Shown: positions 26,077 through 35,022 of the stretch, in pieces
Position numbering within the stretch: position 1 is the stretch's first letter
Layout of the letters: each line of letters starts with the position of its first letter
Assembly (NCBI GenBank): GCA_964498065.1
Contig: CAZCFZ010000023.1
Coordinates: forward strand, 1-60,600
Direction of reading: 5' to 3'
Length of the DNA: 60,600 bases
Source of the DNA: FEN-1297 sp964498065
GTDB taxonomy: Bacteria; Bacteroidota; Ignavibacteria; Ignavibacteriales; Ignavibacteriaceae
Made by a program: the position numbers and the translations under genes
Notes under the pieces: model-generated
What the model was told of the DNA's origin: nothing
Database searches by the model: none
What the model saw: the letters and a program-made list of their open reading frames with translations, nothing else

Positions 26077-27707
26077 TACTGGTTAGCTCCTATATCAAGT
26101 ATCCATTGATTTGTTGATGTGGATAAGAAAAGATAACTACCGTTTTTAGATCCAAGTATACTATTAACGATAGACGGATAAATCCATGAATTTTTTAACT
26201 GTTGGCTAATAATATCGTATTCTGCAAGAAGAGTTGTATTCGAATTATGAAAGTTTATTGTATATGCAACATAAAGGTTATTAATATTTGCAAAAATTGC
26301 AGTTATATTAGATACATTAGGTTCTGAAGCAGGCAAATCAAACGAACTGATAGAATTGAGTGTTTGTGTATCCCAAAGCTCAACGATTTTATCTTGACGT
26401 TTTATAAATATTCTTGAGTTGCTCCAATCCGTCCAGAATAAATCAATATGATCTTGAATCGCAGACTGTAATTTATAAGTGATTGTTCCGTTATCAATTG
26501 AATACTTTTTTATTCCATTATCTTCAACATCCAGTAAAGTATGACCATCCGGTGAAATACTCAGGAAACGGCTAATACTTTCAAAATTAACTGCTGGAGC
26601 GATAACCGTATTTACTTTTTCAAAATTATTATAAACAAATAAGTAATTTTTTAAGTTTGATTGTGAAATATACAATTTACCATCAGGTCCGGTTGATAAG
26701 GCATTGGCAATATTATTTGTCCCAATGTGCCGCTTATCGATAATATTCAATTGGTTCACGCCATATGTGTAGAAATACCTGTTACTATTATTCCAGCAAT
26801 ATATTGTATCACCGCTAACACTTTTCGCCCATAATGCAGACGAAGCATTAAAGTCTATAGGGACTTGATTAATTATTTCATGGGTCTGCGTTGAAACTGA
26901 TGTGAGATATTTAGAGTCGGCAAAAATAACTTGATCATTTAAATTATCCATAATGTAATATGCCGGGTTAATAGATAGTGTTTCTCCTTGTTTAAGGTTA
27001 TATGCATTTGAATATGCGGCCTTCTGCCCCGTGATCGAATCACCAACTTCGTAATAAAAATTGAAAAAATCCGGCAATGTTGAATCTATGTATGTTGAGT
27101 CATCCTGCGAATAAATTTCATCAATTATTACTCCGTTCTTTCTAATTATATATGAATGAAAAAAATTAAAATTCGTTGGCGTCCAAGATATTATAGCATT
27201 GTTATTTTGAAGGGTAACTTTAATATTTGTTGGAGCAGTTGGCGTAGTATTATCAAAGATCAGACTTGTTTTATAAATATATAAAGCATTAGTTAGCAAG
27301 CTCATTGTCCCCAGTGAATCGTTAAGACTTGGAATTTTGTATGCATAAAGTATAATATTATATTTTCCATTAGGCCACGCTTCTGTGTTGATCTTAAATT
27401 TAAATTGAAGCGGGTAGTATACCGAAGGAACGATCTTGGCTATCCTTGCTGAGTCTACAAATACTATAACAGAGTCGGTATAGATTGGATCCCAATCTAA
27501 AGAAAACCCGACGGTAATTGTACCAGTTACAATTTGATCTTCTGAATAATTGATTAATTTAGCATTCTCATAATGAGTTTTAGGAGGGTGTGCATCTTTA
27601 TTTACAAATGGTTCCGGTTCCGTAAAATAATTACATGATAGATTTAATATGATTGCCGCTATAATAATTATATAGCGAACAGGTTTTAGTATTTCTTTTA
27701 AAGTCAT
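26076..27707 (-). CDS. FN3/beta-propeller lipoprotein
   Basis: A 543-aa lipoprotein with lipobox LSC near residue 25 (IIIIAAIILNLSCNYF). After an Ig-like N-terminal domain and a fibronectin type III domain (about residues 155-235, TPTAPTNIKVTLQNNNAIISWTP...), the C-terminal ~290 residues look like a seven-bladed propeller (repeats such as ALSTGPDGKLYISQSN, FLSISPDGHTLLDVEDNG). It is probably exposed on the surface or in the periplasm as a binding protein. It shares plan and operon with the neighbouring 27742-29070 lipoprotein, suggesting paralogy by domain shuffling. Confidence 0.75.
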   Translation of the reverse strand: MTLKEILKPVRYIIIIAAIILNLSCNYFTEPEPFVNKDAHPPKTHYENAKLINYSEDQIVTGTITVGFSLDWDPIYTDSVIVFVDSARIAKIVPSVYYPLQFKFKINTEAWPNGKYNIILYAYKIPSLNDSLGTMSLLTNALYIYKTSLIFDNTTPTAPTNIKVTLQNNNAIISWTPTNFNFFHSYIIRKNGVIIDEIYSQDDSTYIDSTLPDFFNFYYEVGDSITGQKAAYSNAYNLKQGETLSINPAYYIMDNLNDQVIFADSKYLTSVSTQTHEIINQVPIDFNASSALWAKSVSGDTIYCWNNSNRYFYTYGVNQLNIIDKRHIGTNNIANALSTGPDGKLYISQSNLKNYLFVYNNFEKVNTVIAPAVNFESISRFLSISPDGHTLLDVEDNGIKKYSIDNGTITYKLQSAIQDHIDLFWTDWSNSRIFIKRQDKIVELWDTQTLNSISSFDLPASEPNVSNITAIFANINNLYVAYTINFHNSNTTLLAEYDIISQQLKNSWIYPSIVNSILGSKNGSYLFLSTSTNQWILDIGANQ

Positions 27708-27741
27708 TGCTTACTCATTAAATATTTTTTATTATTTTATT

Positions 27742-29070
27742 TCAATAGTATTTCCACAAATATAAATTTCCCGAATTTGTTCTTACGATAAAATCATTGT
27801 GGGAGGAAAATGCATTATCAGTTGGTATTTCATTTCCCAAATCGATTGTTTTAAATCTCTTAAAGATTTTGTAATCGCTTGTTAAAGACCAAAAATCAAT
27901 TATTATTTTACTATTTATACTATCATTCTTAGCAGTACGAAAAACTGACAAAATTGAACCGGCATTATTTATATTAACTCTATCCCGGCTCCCAAACTCA
28001 TCTATAACATAATCTAAATCATTAAATGAACTAACTATGGTTTTTTGATTGAGGTCATAAAAACAAAAAGAATTGCTGACATAAAAAAATATATCTTGAT
28101 TAACAACATGGGGGATAACATAATGACCATTGATACCAGCACTAAAAATTTTTTCATACATGTTTGTATCGTAAACAGTATATTTATTAATATCTAATGC
28201 AATTGCAACCAAATATTTATCGTTTTCACTAAACTTAAGATTCCAATATTCAGCATATCCTTCTTTCTCAACTTTTAGGGATAGACTGTCTTCAAGATTC
28301 CATACATATAGAGTTTGAGGTTCATAATCATCATAAAGTGCAATAGTATTGCCTTCATGATTGAATGCAACAAAAGTTTCATTGTTAAATGGATTTGATA
28401 TTGAAGTTTCAGCAATTAATGCCCCGTCTTTTATTCTAAAGATTTCTAATTCTCCATATATTACAATAGCGATATTATTATTACTTAAGGCTATAACCAA
28501 AAAATCTGCGCCGTAAGCAAAGTTAAAGGCTACACTACCATTGGATACATTATAAACTTTTACTCTTCCTTTGCCACCACTTTCCTTTCTATAAACTGCT
28601 ATATATTCACCATTTGGACTTACTAGAAAACCATCTACATTCTCAGCCAGCTTAATTTTATTAATATAATGTCCTGTAATTATATTCGCAGTGTTTTCTG
28701 TAATAGTATTCTTCATACGCAACCTGTAGTAATATGCATTTAGATTATTTTCTAAGGCGGCTGAATCTATAAAGGAAGTAACATTTCGATCAACCAGCCC
28801 AATATTAGTAAAATTACTATCATTATTAATGGATCTTTCTATTACGTAGCCATTGGTATAATTACTATTGTTTTGCCATTCTAATTTGATAACGTTTTGC
28901 GATAGAACGTATATTTTGAAGTTTGATGGTGATTGTCCCTGAAATAATTCTGATTTTGGATCATTATTATTATTGTAATCTGGAGCGACTGCTTCCTTAC
29001 AACTGCTTAGCAGCAATAATGGAAATAATATAAAAAGTGATAATCTTTTAATTTTTGTTAAAATTTCCAT
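27742..29070 (-). CDS. FN3/WD40-like propeller lipoprotein
   Basis: A 442-aa lipoprotein with lipobox LLSSC at about residues 20-24. An FN3 domain covers about residues 48-135 (PSNFKIYVLSQNVIKLEW...), followed by propeller-like repeats (DGFLVSPNGEYIAVYRKE, VAFNHEGNTIALYDDYEP, LKFSENDKYLVAIALD). It overlaps the upstream PEGA gene by 13 bp and is 34 nt before the next lipoprotein gene. No enzymatic motif is visible. Ligand and partner are unknown; a complex with the PEGA protein and barrel is inferred from tight gene order. Confidence 0.78.
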   Translation of the reverse strand: MEILTKIKRLSLFILFPLLLLSSCKEAVAPDYNNNNDPKSELFQGQSPSNFKIYVLSQNVIKLEWQNNSNYTNGYVIERSINNDSNFTNIGLVDRNVTSFIDSAALENNLNAYYYRLRMKNTITENTANIITGHYINKIKLAENVDGFLVSPNGEYIAVYRKESGGKGRVKVYNVSNGSVAFNFAYGADFLVIALSNNNIAIVIYGELEIFRIKDGALIAETSISNPFNNETFVAFNHEGNTIALYDDYEPQTLYVWNLEDSLSLKVEKEGYAEYWNLKFSENDKYLVAIALDINKYTVYDTNMYEKIFSAGINGHYVIPHVVNQDIFFYVSNSFCFYDLNQKTIVSSFNDLDYVIDEFGSRDRVNINNAGSILSVFRTAKNDSINSKIIIDFWSLTSDYKIFKRFKTIDLGNEIPTDNAFSSHNDFIVRTNSGNLYLWKYY

Positions 29071-30185
29071 TGTAGTCCTACACCAATTCTTTTATAGCCG
29101 ATTTCATTTTTTAATTCAAATTGATTTTTCTGCTGATAATAATGCATGATATCAATTTTACTGCTAAATAATATAGCATCCACCAAATTATAGAGATATA
29201 ATCCTACTAAGGCACCAAATCCTAAATCCCTTAAAGTAGAAGCAGTATTTGTTTTTTCATAAGCATTTTGTGTCATGGAATGATAATAAAGGGCATCTGC
29301 CTCGGTTGAAGCAGAATAATATTTATCTTGGTACATTTTATATTCATCATTTTTTCGATGATAATTTTTTATTGCCCACACTGTATAAAAACCGCTTGCA
29401 ATGGTGGATACAAATATTAAAGTACCCTTTATGTAAGATTTGTTATATATCTGCCCCATACCGGGAATAAATGCAGAAATAAGTAAAGGTTTAAACGAAA
29501 ATTGATCATAGTTAAATGAAACATCATAATGATTTTCAGGAGCCACATCAATGTTATCATAAATTTCCTTATTAAATTTCGTATCTGATAAGCGTATTTC
29601 ATGATTCCCGATTGGAAGTATATAATTTTTTAATTTGTTTTTATTCAATACTTGCCCGTCGATATAAATATTTTGATCACTTGAAATATTGTTAAAAGAT
29701 AATGAACCAAATGGCCTAATTAAATTGACATTAATCATTTTCAACCTGGGAGTAACTGCAATAAATTTTTCCCAAGTTAAATAATTTTCTTTTTCAATTT
29801 TTACAAAATTTATACCCGACTTTATTTTATATTTGTCTAATGGCGTTTTTCCTATTAACGTATCGTTTACATAAACATCAGCTCCCAAAGGATCAGAACG
29901 AAGTGTTAATAATCCATAATTTCCATCCAATACAGCATAAATTTGAATACTCGAATCCTTTTTCAGAAAAACATTAGCAGTCCATATTTTTGAAGAATCC
30001 TTCACTAGTTTAATTTTTTTAAAGCCGGCATCAATATTTAGCAATTCAATAGGTGTTTTACCATATAACACATTATTAATATAAACATTAGCGCTATCGG
30101 GCTTTGATCGAATTGATAAAACAGATTGAGCATCTATTTTTCCTATAATTAAAAAACAAAATAGTATGATTATTTTTTCTCTCAT
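29058..30185 (-). CDS. Two-PEGA-domain protein with DUF5683-like C-terminus
   Basis: A 375-aa exported protein with signal peptide (IILFCFLIIGKIDAQ). Two PEGA modules follow (about residues 21-80, SKPDSANVYINNVLYGKTPIEL; about 90-150, SDPLGADVYVNDTLIGKTPLD), and a third diverged one may exist near 160-215. The C-terminal part has two hydrophobic stretches around SAFIPGMGQIYNKSYIKG and FGALVGLYLYNLVDA, as in DUF5683-type envelope proteins. PEGA modules are surface-associated. It is the first gene of a coupled four-gene run. Upstream, no clear TAnnTTTG promoter was seen. Confidence 0.8.
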   Translation of the reverse strand: MREKIIILFCFLIIGKIDAQSVLSIRSKPDSANVYINNVLYGKTPIELLNIDAGFKKIKLVKDSSKIWTANVFLKKDSSIQIYAVLDGNYGLLTLRSDPLGADVYVNDTLIGKTPLDKYKIKSGINFVKIEKENYLTWEKFIAVTPRLKMINVNLIRPFGSLSFNNISSDQNIYIDGQVLNKNKLKNYILPIGNHEIRLSDTKFNKEIYDNIDVAPENHYDVSFNYDQFSFKPLLISAFIPGMGQIYNKSYIKGTLIFVSTIASGFYTVWAIKNYHRKNDEYKMYQDKYYSASTEADALYYHSMTQNAYEKTNTASTLRDLGFGALVGLYLYNLVDAILFSSKIDIMHYYQQKNQFELKNEIGYKRIGVGLQWKF

Positions 30186-30623
30186 TATAATTTTCCTGTA
30201 CAGTTTTAAAATTTGATTAAATAAGTTTCAACAAAGCTTTTATTCAGCACGGCACAAATACATATTCTCGATAAAGCCCGATTTAATTTTTTTATCTTCT
30301 CAATATTTCTTAATAAAAACATCAGGTAAATCTTCTCCCGATTTTCTATGTGTTTTACCTTCGCATGAACTCAAAGTATAACATATTGTTCAATGCATTT
30401 TTTTACTAAATCAAATAGCATCTGTTAACAAATTTAATTTATCAATCTTGGTATGCCCCATGCGTGTCATAATGCAGATACAAAATCCCCGCCCTAAATT
30501 ATAGTAGCTTAATATGCCGGTTTAAAATTAAAAATATTATTTTAACTCAGTAAGAATATCTCAGCAAATTATAAATTTCCTAAACAGAAAAATTATAAAA
30601 GCAATAAAATTATTATTTAAATA
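30186..30623. other. Gene-free intergenic region
   Basis: AT-rich sequence between the PEGA operon and a small membrane ORF. I see no gene, strong hairpin or repeat in it. Confidence 0.5.
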
Positions 30624-30764
30624 TTACATTTTATGTTTTGGTTTAAAATATGTAAAACCTTTTTTTCCTTCCGAACCAAACGGTGATTTTAATAATATAT
30701 ATAGGAAAATTCCTAAAAATAATAGGAGTGTAGTTACTACAAATAATAAAAAATCGTGAAACAT
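30624..30764 (-). CDS. Small single-pass membrane protein (46 aa)
   Basis: A 46-codon ORF from ATG 30764 to TAA 30624. The N-terminal half is a membrane helix (FLLFVVTTLLLFLGIFLYILL) and the C-terminal half is polar and Gly/Lys-rich (KSPFGSEGKKGFTYFKPK). AGGA lies a few bases before the ATG. The amphipathic composition and SD make it credible, but no homologue is recognised. Small subunits of membrane complexes have this look. Confidence 0.5.
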   Translation of the reverse strand: MFHDFLLFVVTTLLLFLGIFLYILLKSPFGSEGKKGFTYFKPKHKM

Positions 30765-30962
30765 AGCATTCCTAATTTATTGTCATTAATTTGTATTAAT
30801 TAAATCCCACCGAAAACTTTTTAGTCAAAGAAAATTCCAATTTAACAATTAGTTTCTGTCTAGTTTAACATATAGTTTTGATAACTAAATAATTTTTAAC
30901 TGTAATAATTTAGTAAATAATAAAAGAATGTCAAGTAATTAGAATTAATTGAGAAGAAAAAA

Positions 30963-31334
30963 TTATTTATTATTCAACCAAACCAGTGCCTCGTCATAAT
31001 CATAAAAAATCTTCGTATTATAACCAATGCCTTGGCAAACATTTTCATAAAAGATAAAATCTTCTTTTTTAATATTCGGAGCTAGCAATACAATTTTAAT
31101 ATCATGAGATAATTTTGGTTTCATATATTTTCTTGGTAAGTCAAAAAAATCCAGCGCACCTAATTTTACTTCTTTTATATTTCTAAAGTCTATTAAATAA
31201 TTCAAAATGCCGAAATCATTTTTCCATTCAAATATCTCATTTATAAGCTTTTCCTCAGATTCACTATCTATTATACCTTCAGTTTCAATAAATAATATAT
31301 CGTCATTTTCATTATATGAGATTTTATATTGCAT
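30963..31334 (-). CDS. SpoIIAA-like (STAS-related) domain protein
   Basis: A 123-aa cytoplasmic protein with the SpoIIAA-like fold: an opening beta-hairpin (YKISYNENDDILFIETEGIID), a helix, the strand NYLIDFRNIKEV, IKIVLLAP and the typical ending DYDEALVWLN. The family is related to STAS domains; its ligand and activity are generally unknown. It stands alone between gene-free stretches in the island-like region. Confidence 0.75.
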   Translation of the reverse strand: MQYKISYNENDDILFIETEGIIDSESEEKLINEIFEWKNDFGILNYLIDFRNIKEVKLGALDFFDLPRKYMKPKLSHDIKIVLLAPNIKKEDFIFYENVCQGIGYNTKIFYDYDEALVWLNNK

Positions 31335-32049
31335 TTTTAATTTATATCAATTTTTATGAATGTCCTGCCGGATAACATTTTTTATAACATACTAAAATCG
31401 ATTATTATCTTTTAAGCAAGATAGTTTTATCGTTTACTCTTGCTTTAGTCAAAACTTTAAAAAGGAATAGGAAGCAAAATGACAACGAAATTGCTACCAA
31501 TAATATTACGCTGCAGGATATTATTATATATAATTCAAAAAAAGTTAACATTATAAAATAAACGAAAAAATTTCATTTAAATTTTGATACATATTTAAAT
31601 TTATGAACTGCCCGGATAGTTCACTTTTTATTATAAAACTAACAATAGTCAAATTTATACTATCAATTGCAATACAAGACACATGATAACGAACAATGTT
31701 TATGCCAATTGGGAGAAACAGTGAAAATTCTAAATATTAGAACTAATTCAGTTTGGTAAGCTTTAATATCTGAAGGCGGTAGGAAAGATTAGTATGATTT
31801 TGGCGAAATATTTACACAACTTTTAATAATATATATACCGGTAGAGATTGTGTCTATAATCAATACTTTCCTCTAAACAATCCAATAAAAGATTAAATTT
31901 ACAGAAAGGCGGTTAGAACTTGTCGACTTTTATTTGTGAAGGAACAATAAAATTTTTTCCTTGTAATTGATTTAAAATTAATGAATTAAACTATAGTTTT
32001 ATTTTTATCGTTGACAGTCGTCGTTTAAAATATTAAATTAAAAATTAAG
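31335..32049. other. Gene-free stretch in the island-like region
   Basis: No credible ORF over 715 bp. A small hairpin has arms TGAACT 31604-31609 and AGTTCA 31618-31623 around a GC-rich loop. The stretch looks like eroded sequence ahead of the small HTH-like gene at 32050. Confidence 0.5.
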
Positions 32050-32241
32050 ATGTTAATTAAAAAGAAAAATATTGAAATCAATAAGGTAATAACACCTTCT
32101 AATTTTGCTTTGAAAAAGGGAATAGATAGGAAATGGGCATATCGATTAATTTACAGAGATGTTATCGATTATATTAAAATTGGTGGTGTAACGTTCGTTT
32201 ATCTTAATAAAAAAAGCAAAAGCTACAAAAAGAGAAGATAA
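32050..32241 (+). CDS. Small excisionase-like/HTH protein
   Basis: A 63-aa, very basic protein. Residues 15-47 (ITPSNFALKKGIDRKWAYRL followed by IYRDVIDYIKIGGV) follow the excisionase/MerR-type winged-helix pattern: a helix-turn-helix over a residue run like x-x-x-G-V/I-x-R-x-x-x-Y-x-x-I, then the I-D-x-x-x-I-G-G-V wing. The tail is Lys/Arg-rich (KKSKSYKKRR). Excisionases bind att-site DNA and direct excision. The gene lies about 220 bp from the tRNA-Arg-like remnant that may mark the island end, but no integrase is present. It could also be a stand-alone regulator. Confidence 0.55.
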   Translation: MLIKKKNIEINKVITPSNFALKKGIDRKWAYRLIYRDVIDYIKIGGVTFVYLNKKSKSYKKRR

Positions 32242-32454
32242 AACTTAGATTTTAATCAAAGACTTTCTAAACCGGTCAAACGGAAATAAATAATTTTATA
32301 AGATAATAGCTCAATGAGTTTAAAGCTTTGATCGAGTTGGAAGGTCTCTTGAAGCTATTTTAATTTATGTTCTTAGAAGTAGTAATATTGATGAAATTTA
32401 GATAACAATTTGTTTAACTATCCTTAATAAAGCTTTTTATTCATTTCAAATTCT

Positions 32455-32506
32455 CAGCACGCCTTCGGAACCGGAATTGGATTCGATTCTCTTAAACTAA
32501 ATATGA
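32455..32506 (-). pseudogene. Degenerate tRNA-Arg copy (possible att remnant)
   Basis: Bases 32461-32477 are identical over 17 bp to the anticodon-arm/variable-loop part of tRNA-Arg (22870-22886). On both sides weaker similarity continues: CTCAG precedes it with a 4-base insertion, and on the other side TAGTTTAA faces TAGTTCAA of the D arm. It cannot fold as a tRNA. It is either a pseudo-tRNA or the far attachment site left by integration at the tRNA gene. Confidence 0.65.
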
Positions 32507-32556
32507 CAATAATCACTTATTTGTGGATATTTTTTTGATTTACTAATTCAAACGGA

Positions 32557-32588
32557 AAATAGTAAAGCCGGTTCACTAAACCGGCTTT
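32557..32588 (-). terminator. Intrinsic-type terminator
   Basis: AAAGCCGGTT (32564-32573) and AACCGGCTTT (32579-32588) form a perfect 10-bp stem. On the minus strand it is followed by ACTATTTT. It lies just after the stop of the truncated gene at 32607. Confidence 0.75.
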
Positions 32589-32606
32589 GATTAATTCATA
32601 AGCATA

Positions 32607-32830
32607 CTATTTATATGTGAGAACTACCATTCTAATGTTGGTTATGTCGTAAGCAGCTACCCTTACCTTGGAAATAATTGTATCCTTATAAGTCGTATCT
32701 TTAGGCGCAATATAAACTGAATAAGTTTCAGTAGACAGATATTGAAGTTTAAATTTGCCGTTTTCATCTGCTGATGTTGAAACCGAATCCGTATTGGAAA
32801 AAGCCCAAAAATTTGTAACTACTGATTAAA
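32607..32830 (-). pseudogene. C-terminal remnant of a carboxypeptidase-like regulatory-domain protein
   Basis: About 73 codons are open on the minus strand up to TAG at 32607, but there is no start and an in-frame stop lies just upstream. The reading contains TDSVSTSADENGKFKLQYL and TYSVYIAPKDTTYKDTIISK, the strand pattern of carboxypeptidase D-like/CnaB-type regulatory folds seen in Bacteroidota lipoproteins. It ends right before a terminator, so it is the tail of a once-larger gene whose front half is lost. Confidence 0.6.
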
Positions 32831-32952
32831 AATCTTAAAGGCTCAAATTAAATTTTTAACATTATTAGTGGAAATATTAGCTTTAAAAATTTCAAATTAA
32901 ATTTTGGAACCTCTAATAAAAATCTTTATTGTATTTAAAAAATTAATTAACC

Positions 32953-33504
32953 CTAATGTGATTGAATATATCCATCAACTTGGCCAATATAAGTAGTCTG
33001 ATTATACTCCTCAGTTATGAACAACTGCATCCCTTGAATATCGCCACCTTTTCCAACTCCTGTCATTTTAAAATAACCGATTCCATTTTTACTAAAACCA
33101 TTCCAGTTAATTTCCCACACCCCGTTCACATTTTGATTCGGAACTGTTGTACCAGGTTGTAAAATGCCGATACCATGTACAGGGCCTTCGCCGTTCTCAT
33201 CGAAAGAACTGTTACCGATTATATGAACCATTCCTGTAACACGCGGATCAGTTGCATCTAAATAATCCCAGCCATCTAGACCCTTGCCAACTGCCCGCTT
33301 ACCGTTATTAACTGTGTCACCAAAACTATTGATGTAAAGTGTTGGATAATCAGTTCCCGTAAAATGGGTTAAAACCGCTTTATTTAAAGTTTGAGATGTT
33401 CCTGCTTGATCCGTCGGAGCTATCGGCTGGGATTTTTCAGTACAGCCTATGAATAAAAACTCAGTAAAAATAATTAAGACAAAAAAATATTTTAGGATTT
33501 TCAT
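32953..33504 (-). CDS. Hypothetical lipoprotein
   Basis: A 183-aa lipoprotein: signal with lipobox FIGC at residues 18-21, then a Thr/Ala/Gln-rich linker and a globular part with many Gly, Asn and Thr residues (VTGMVHIIGNSSFDENGEGPVHGIGILQ). Beta-rich, no catalytic motif seen. GGAGG precedes the ATG. A two-hairpin element lies about 160 nt upstream. The same region carries Kelch lipoproteins with comparable signals, so it is probably a surface protein of the same regulon. Confidence 0.75.
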   Translation of the reverse strand: MKILKYFFVLIIFTEFLFIGCTEKSQPIAPTDQAGTSQTLNKAVLTHFTGTDYPTLYINSFGDTVNNGKRAVGKGLDGWDYLDATDPRVTGMVHIIGNSSFDENGEGPVHGIGILQPGTTVPNQNVNGVWEINWNGFSKNGIGYFKMTGVGKGGDIQGMQLFITEEYNQTTYIGQVDGYIQSH

Positions 33505-33925
33505 AATACCCTCCTCCTTTTATTATTTTAAATATTCTCTAAATGTTTTAGAGAGTTAGCTTGTTATATTTTCTATTATTGATTTTTGAGCTATCCATTT
33601 TGTCTTTTTAATTCTTTTATAAGAATTAAAATTGCTTATACTATATAATTTTTAGATTAGCATTTATCTACCAATCTTGTAGATATTAATACAACCTGTG
33701 TCGTTCTAATAGTTAAACCGGGAATTATTGGCTATTTATAAAATTGTAATGATATTGAGAAGAATTAAAATGAATTGTTTTTGAAAAATACTCGTTAAGG
33801 TAAGACTATATTTCAAATCCGGCCACAAAATCTTTATTCAATATTTATTATGATCTCTCAATAATATATTTTCTAAAATAACTTTAAAAAAATAGAGGTT
33901 TTTAAATTACATCATTAATTAAAAA
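33505..33925. other. Upstream region of the lipoprotein gene
   Basis: No gene. It contains copy 2 of the two-hairpin element (33665-33704). The rest is AT-rich without other structure that I can support. Confidence 0.5.
33665..33704 (-). promoter_or_regulatory. Two-hairpin conserved element, copy 2
   Basis: Stem 1 TATCTAC/GTAGATA (33665-33671 with 33679-33685) has the loop CAATCTT, identical in copy 1. After TTAAT comes stem 2, ACAAC (33691-33695) with GTCGT (33700-33704), which pairs fully, with one G-U, only as minus-strand RNA. Relative to copy 1 (36113-36153), stem 1 swaps one pair and stem 2 changes G-C to G-U, while loop and spacer stay fixed. Confidence 0.65.
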
Positions 33926-34957
33926 TCATTTGGATGCTGAAGGCGGAATGTACTGTAAAATACTTGTTAAAGCCGCATGTGTTCCTTTGGGATCACCATT
34001 TAAACCGCCAAAAATGTATAATTTATTATTATAAACATAAGTTTGGAAAGCGCGCAAATGAGAAGGCATTGAAGTTCCTGTTGTCCATTTATCGCTGCTA
34101 AAATCATACTCCAATAAATCATGAAGTAATGTAAAATGGTCACTCCCTCCTTGTAAGTAAGATGATATTCCTCCGCAAACATATAGTTTATTATTTATTA
34201 TTCCCGAACCGTGAGCCCACCTGGAAGGATTTATATCTGCTTTTGAAACCCACAAATCATTCACAGGGTCATATATAAGAAAATAAGGAGAAGATGTTCC
34301 TGTAGACCCTCCACTAGAAGATGTTCCTCCTCCAATTATACAAATCTTTTCATTAAATACACTTGCAGTATGAAAGCCTGTGCCGATCGGAAGAGATTCC
34401 TTTGCTGTCCACTCGTCAGATTCAGGATCGTACATCTGAACTACGAAACTACCAGTATATCCTACCGTACAACCGCCAATAGCATAAATTTTTCCGTTAA
34501 CAACTGAAGCTGTTAAGTAGGCTCTTGACGAAGGCATATTCTTTTTTCTAACCCAGGAATCAGCAGCCGGATCATACTGATAAGTATAGTTTAATGTTGT
34601 CCCGTAATAAACGTCATCCGTTCTACCTCCAAATGTATATATTTTCCCGTCGACCTCTGCCGCAGCCATACCACATATTTTTTTAGGCATATTATTTTTT
34701 ACTGTACATACATCCTTCTGCAGATCAAATTCTTCAACTGCATCAGATATACCTGGCGAGGTAAAGCCGCCAAACAGATAAACTTTCCCGTTTGCTTCCG
34801 CACTACAGAAAAATCCTCTTGCATAGTTCATATTAGCTAAGGTTATCCATTTGTTTTCATTTGTTTGAGTATTTCCATCTGTTGAGGAAACCGGGTTATT
34901 TTTATGGCAGGAAGTTATAATAAGTAAAAAACTGATTAATAAAATTTTCTTAAACAT
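33926..34957 (-). CDS. Kelch-repeat lipoprotein 1
   Basis: A 343-aa lipoprotein with lipobox ITSC at about residues 14-17 (MFKKILLISFLLIITSCHKN). The mature part is a six-bladed Kelch propeller, with repeats such as EANGKVYLFGGFTS, VDGKIYTFGGRTD, VNGKIYAIGGCT, FNEKICIIGGGTSS, INNKLYVCGGIS and YNNKLYIFGGLNG. Kelch propellers bind carbohydrates or proteins. It is a close paralogue of 35023-36036 with the same signal region, same ribosome binding site (GGGAGGAAGA) and 65 nt between them. Confidence 0.88.
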   Translation of the reverse strand: MFKKILLISFLLIITSCHKNNPVSSTDGNTQTNENKWITLANMNYARGFFCSAEANGKVYLFGGFTSPGISDAVEEFDLQKDVCTVKNNMPKKICGMAAAEVDGKIYTFGGRTDDVYYGTTLNYTYQYDPAADSWVRKKNMPSSRAYLTASVVNGKIYAIGGCTVGYTGSFVVQMYDPESDEWTAKESLPIGTGFHTASVFNEKICIIGGGTSSSGGSTGTSSPYFLIYDPVNDLWVSKADINPSRWAHGSGIINNKLYVCGGISSYLQGGSDHFTLLHDLLEYDFSSDKWTTGTSMPSHLRAFQTYVYNNKLYIFGGLNGDPKGTHAALTSILQYIPPSASK

Positions 34958-35022
34958 TTTTCTTCCTCCCTTTTGTTGATAAACTCTATAATCCCGATCT
35001 CAAGATAAAATGGTAACCATCC

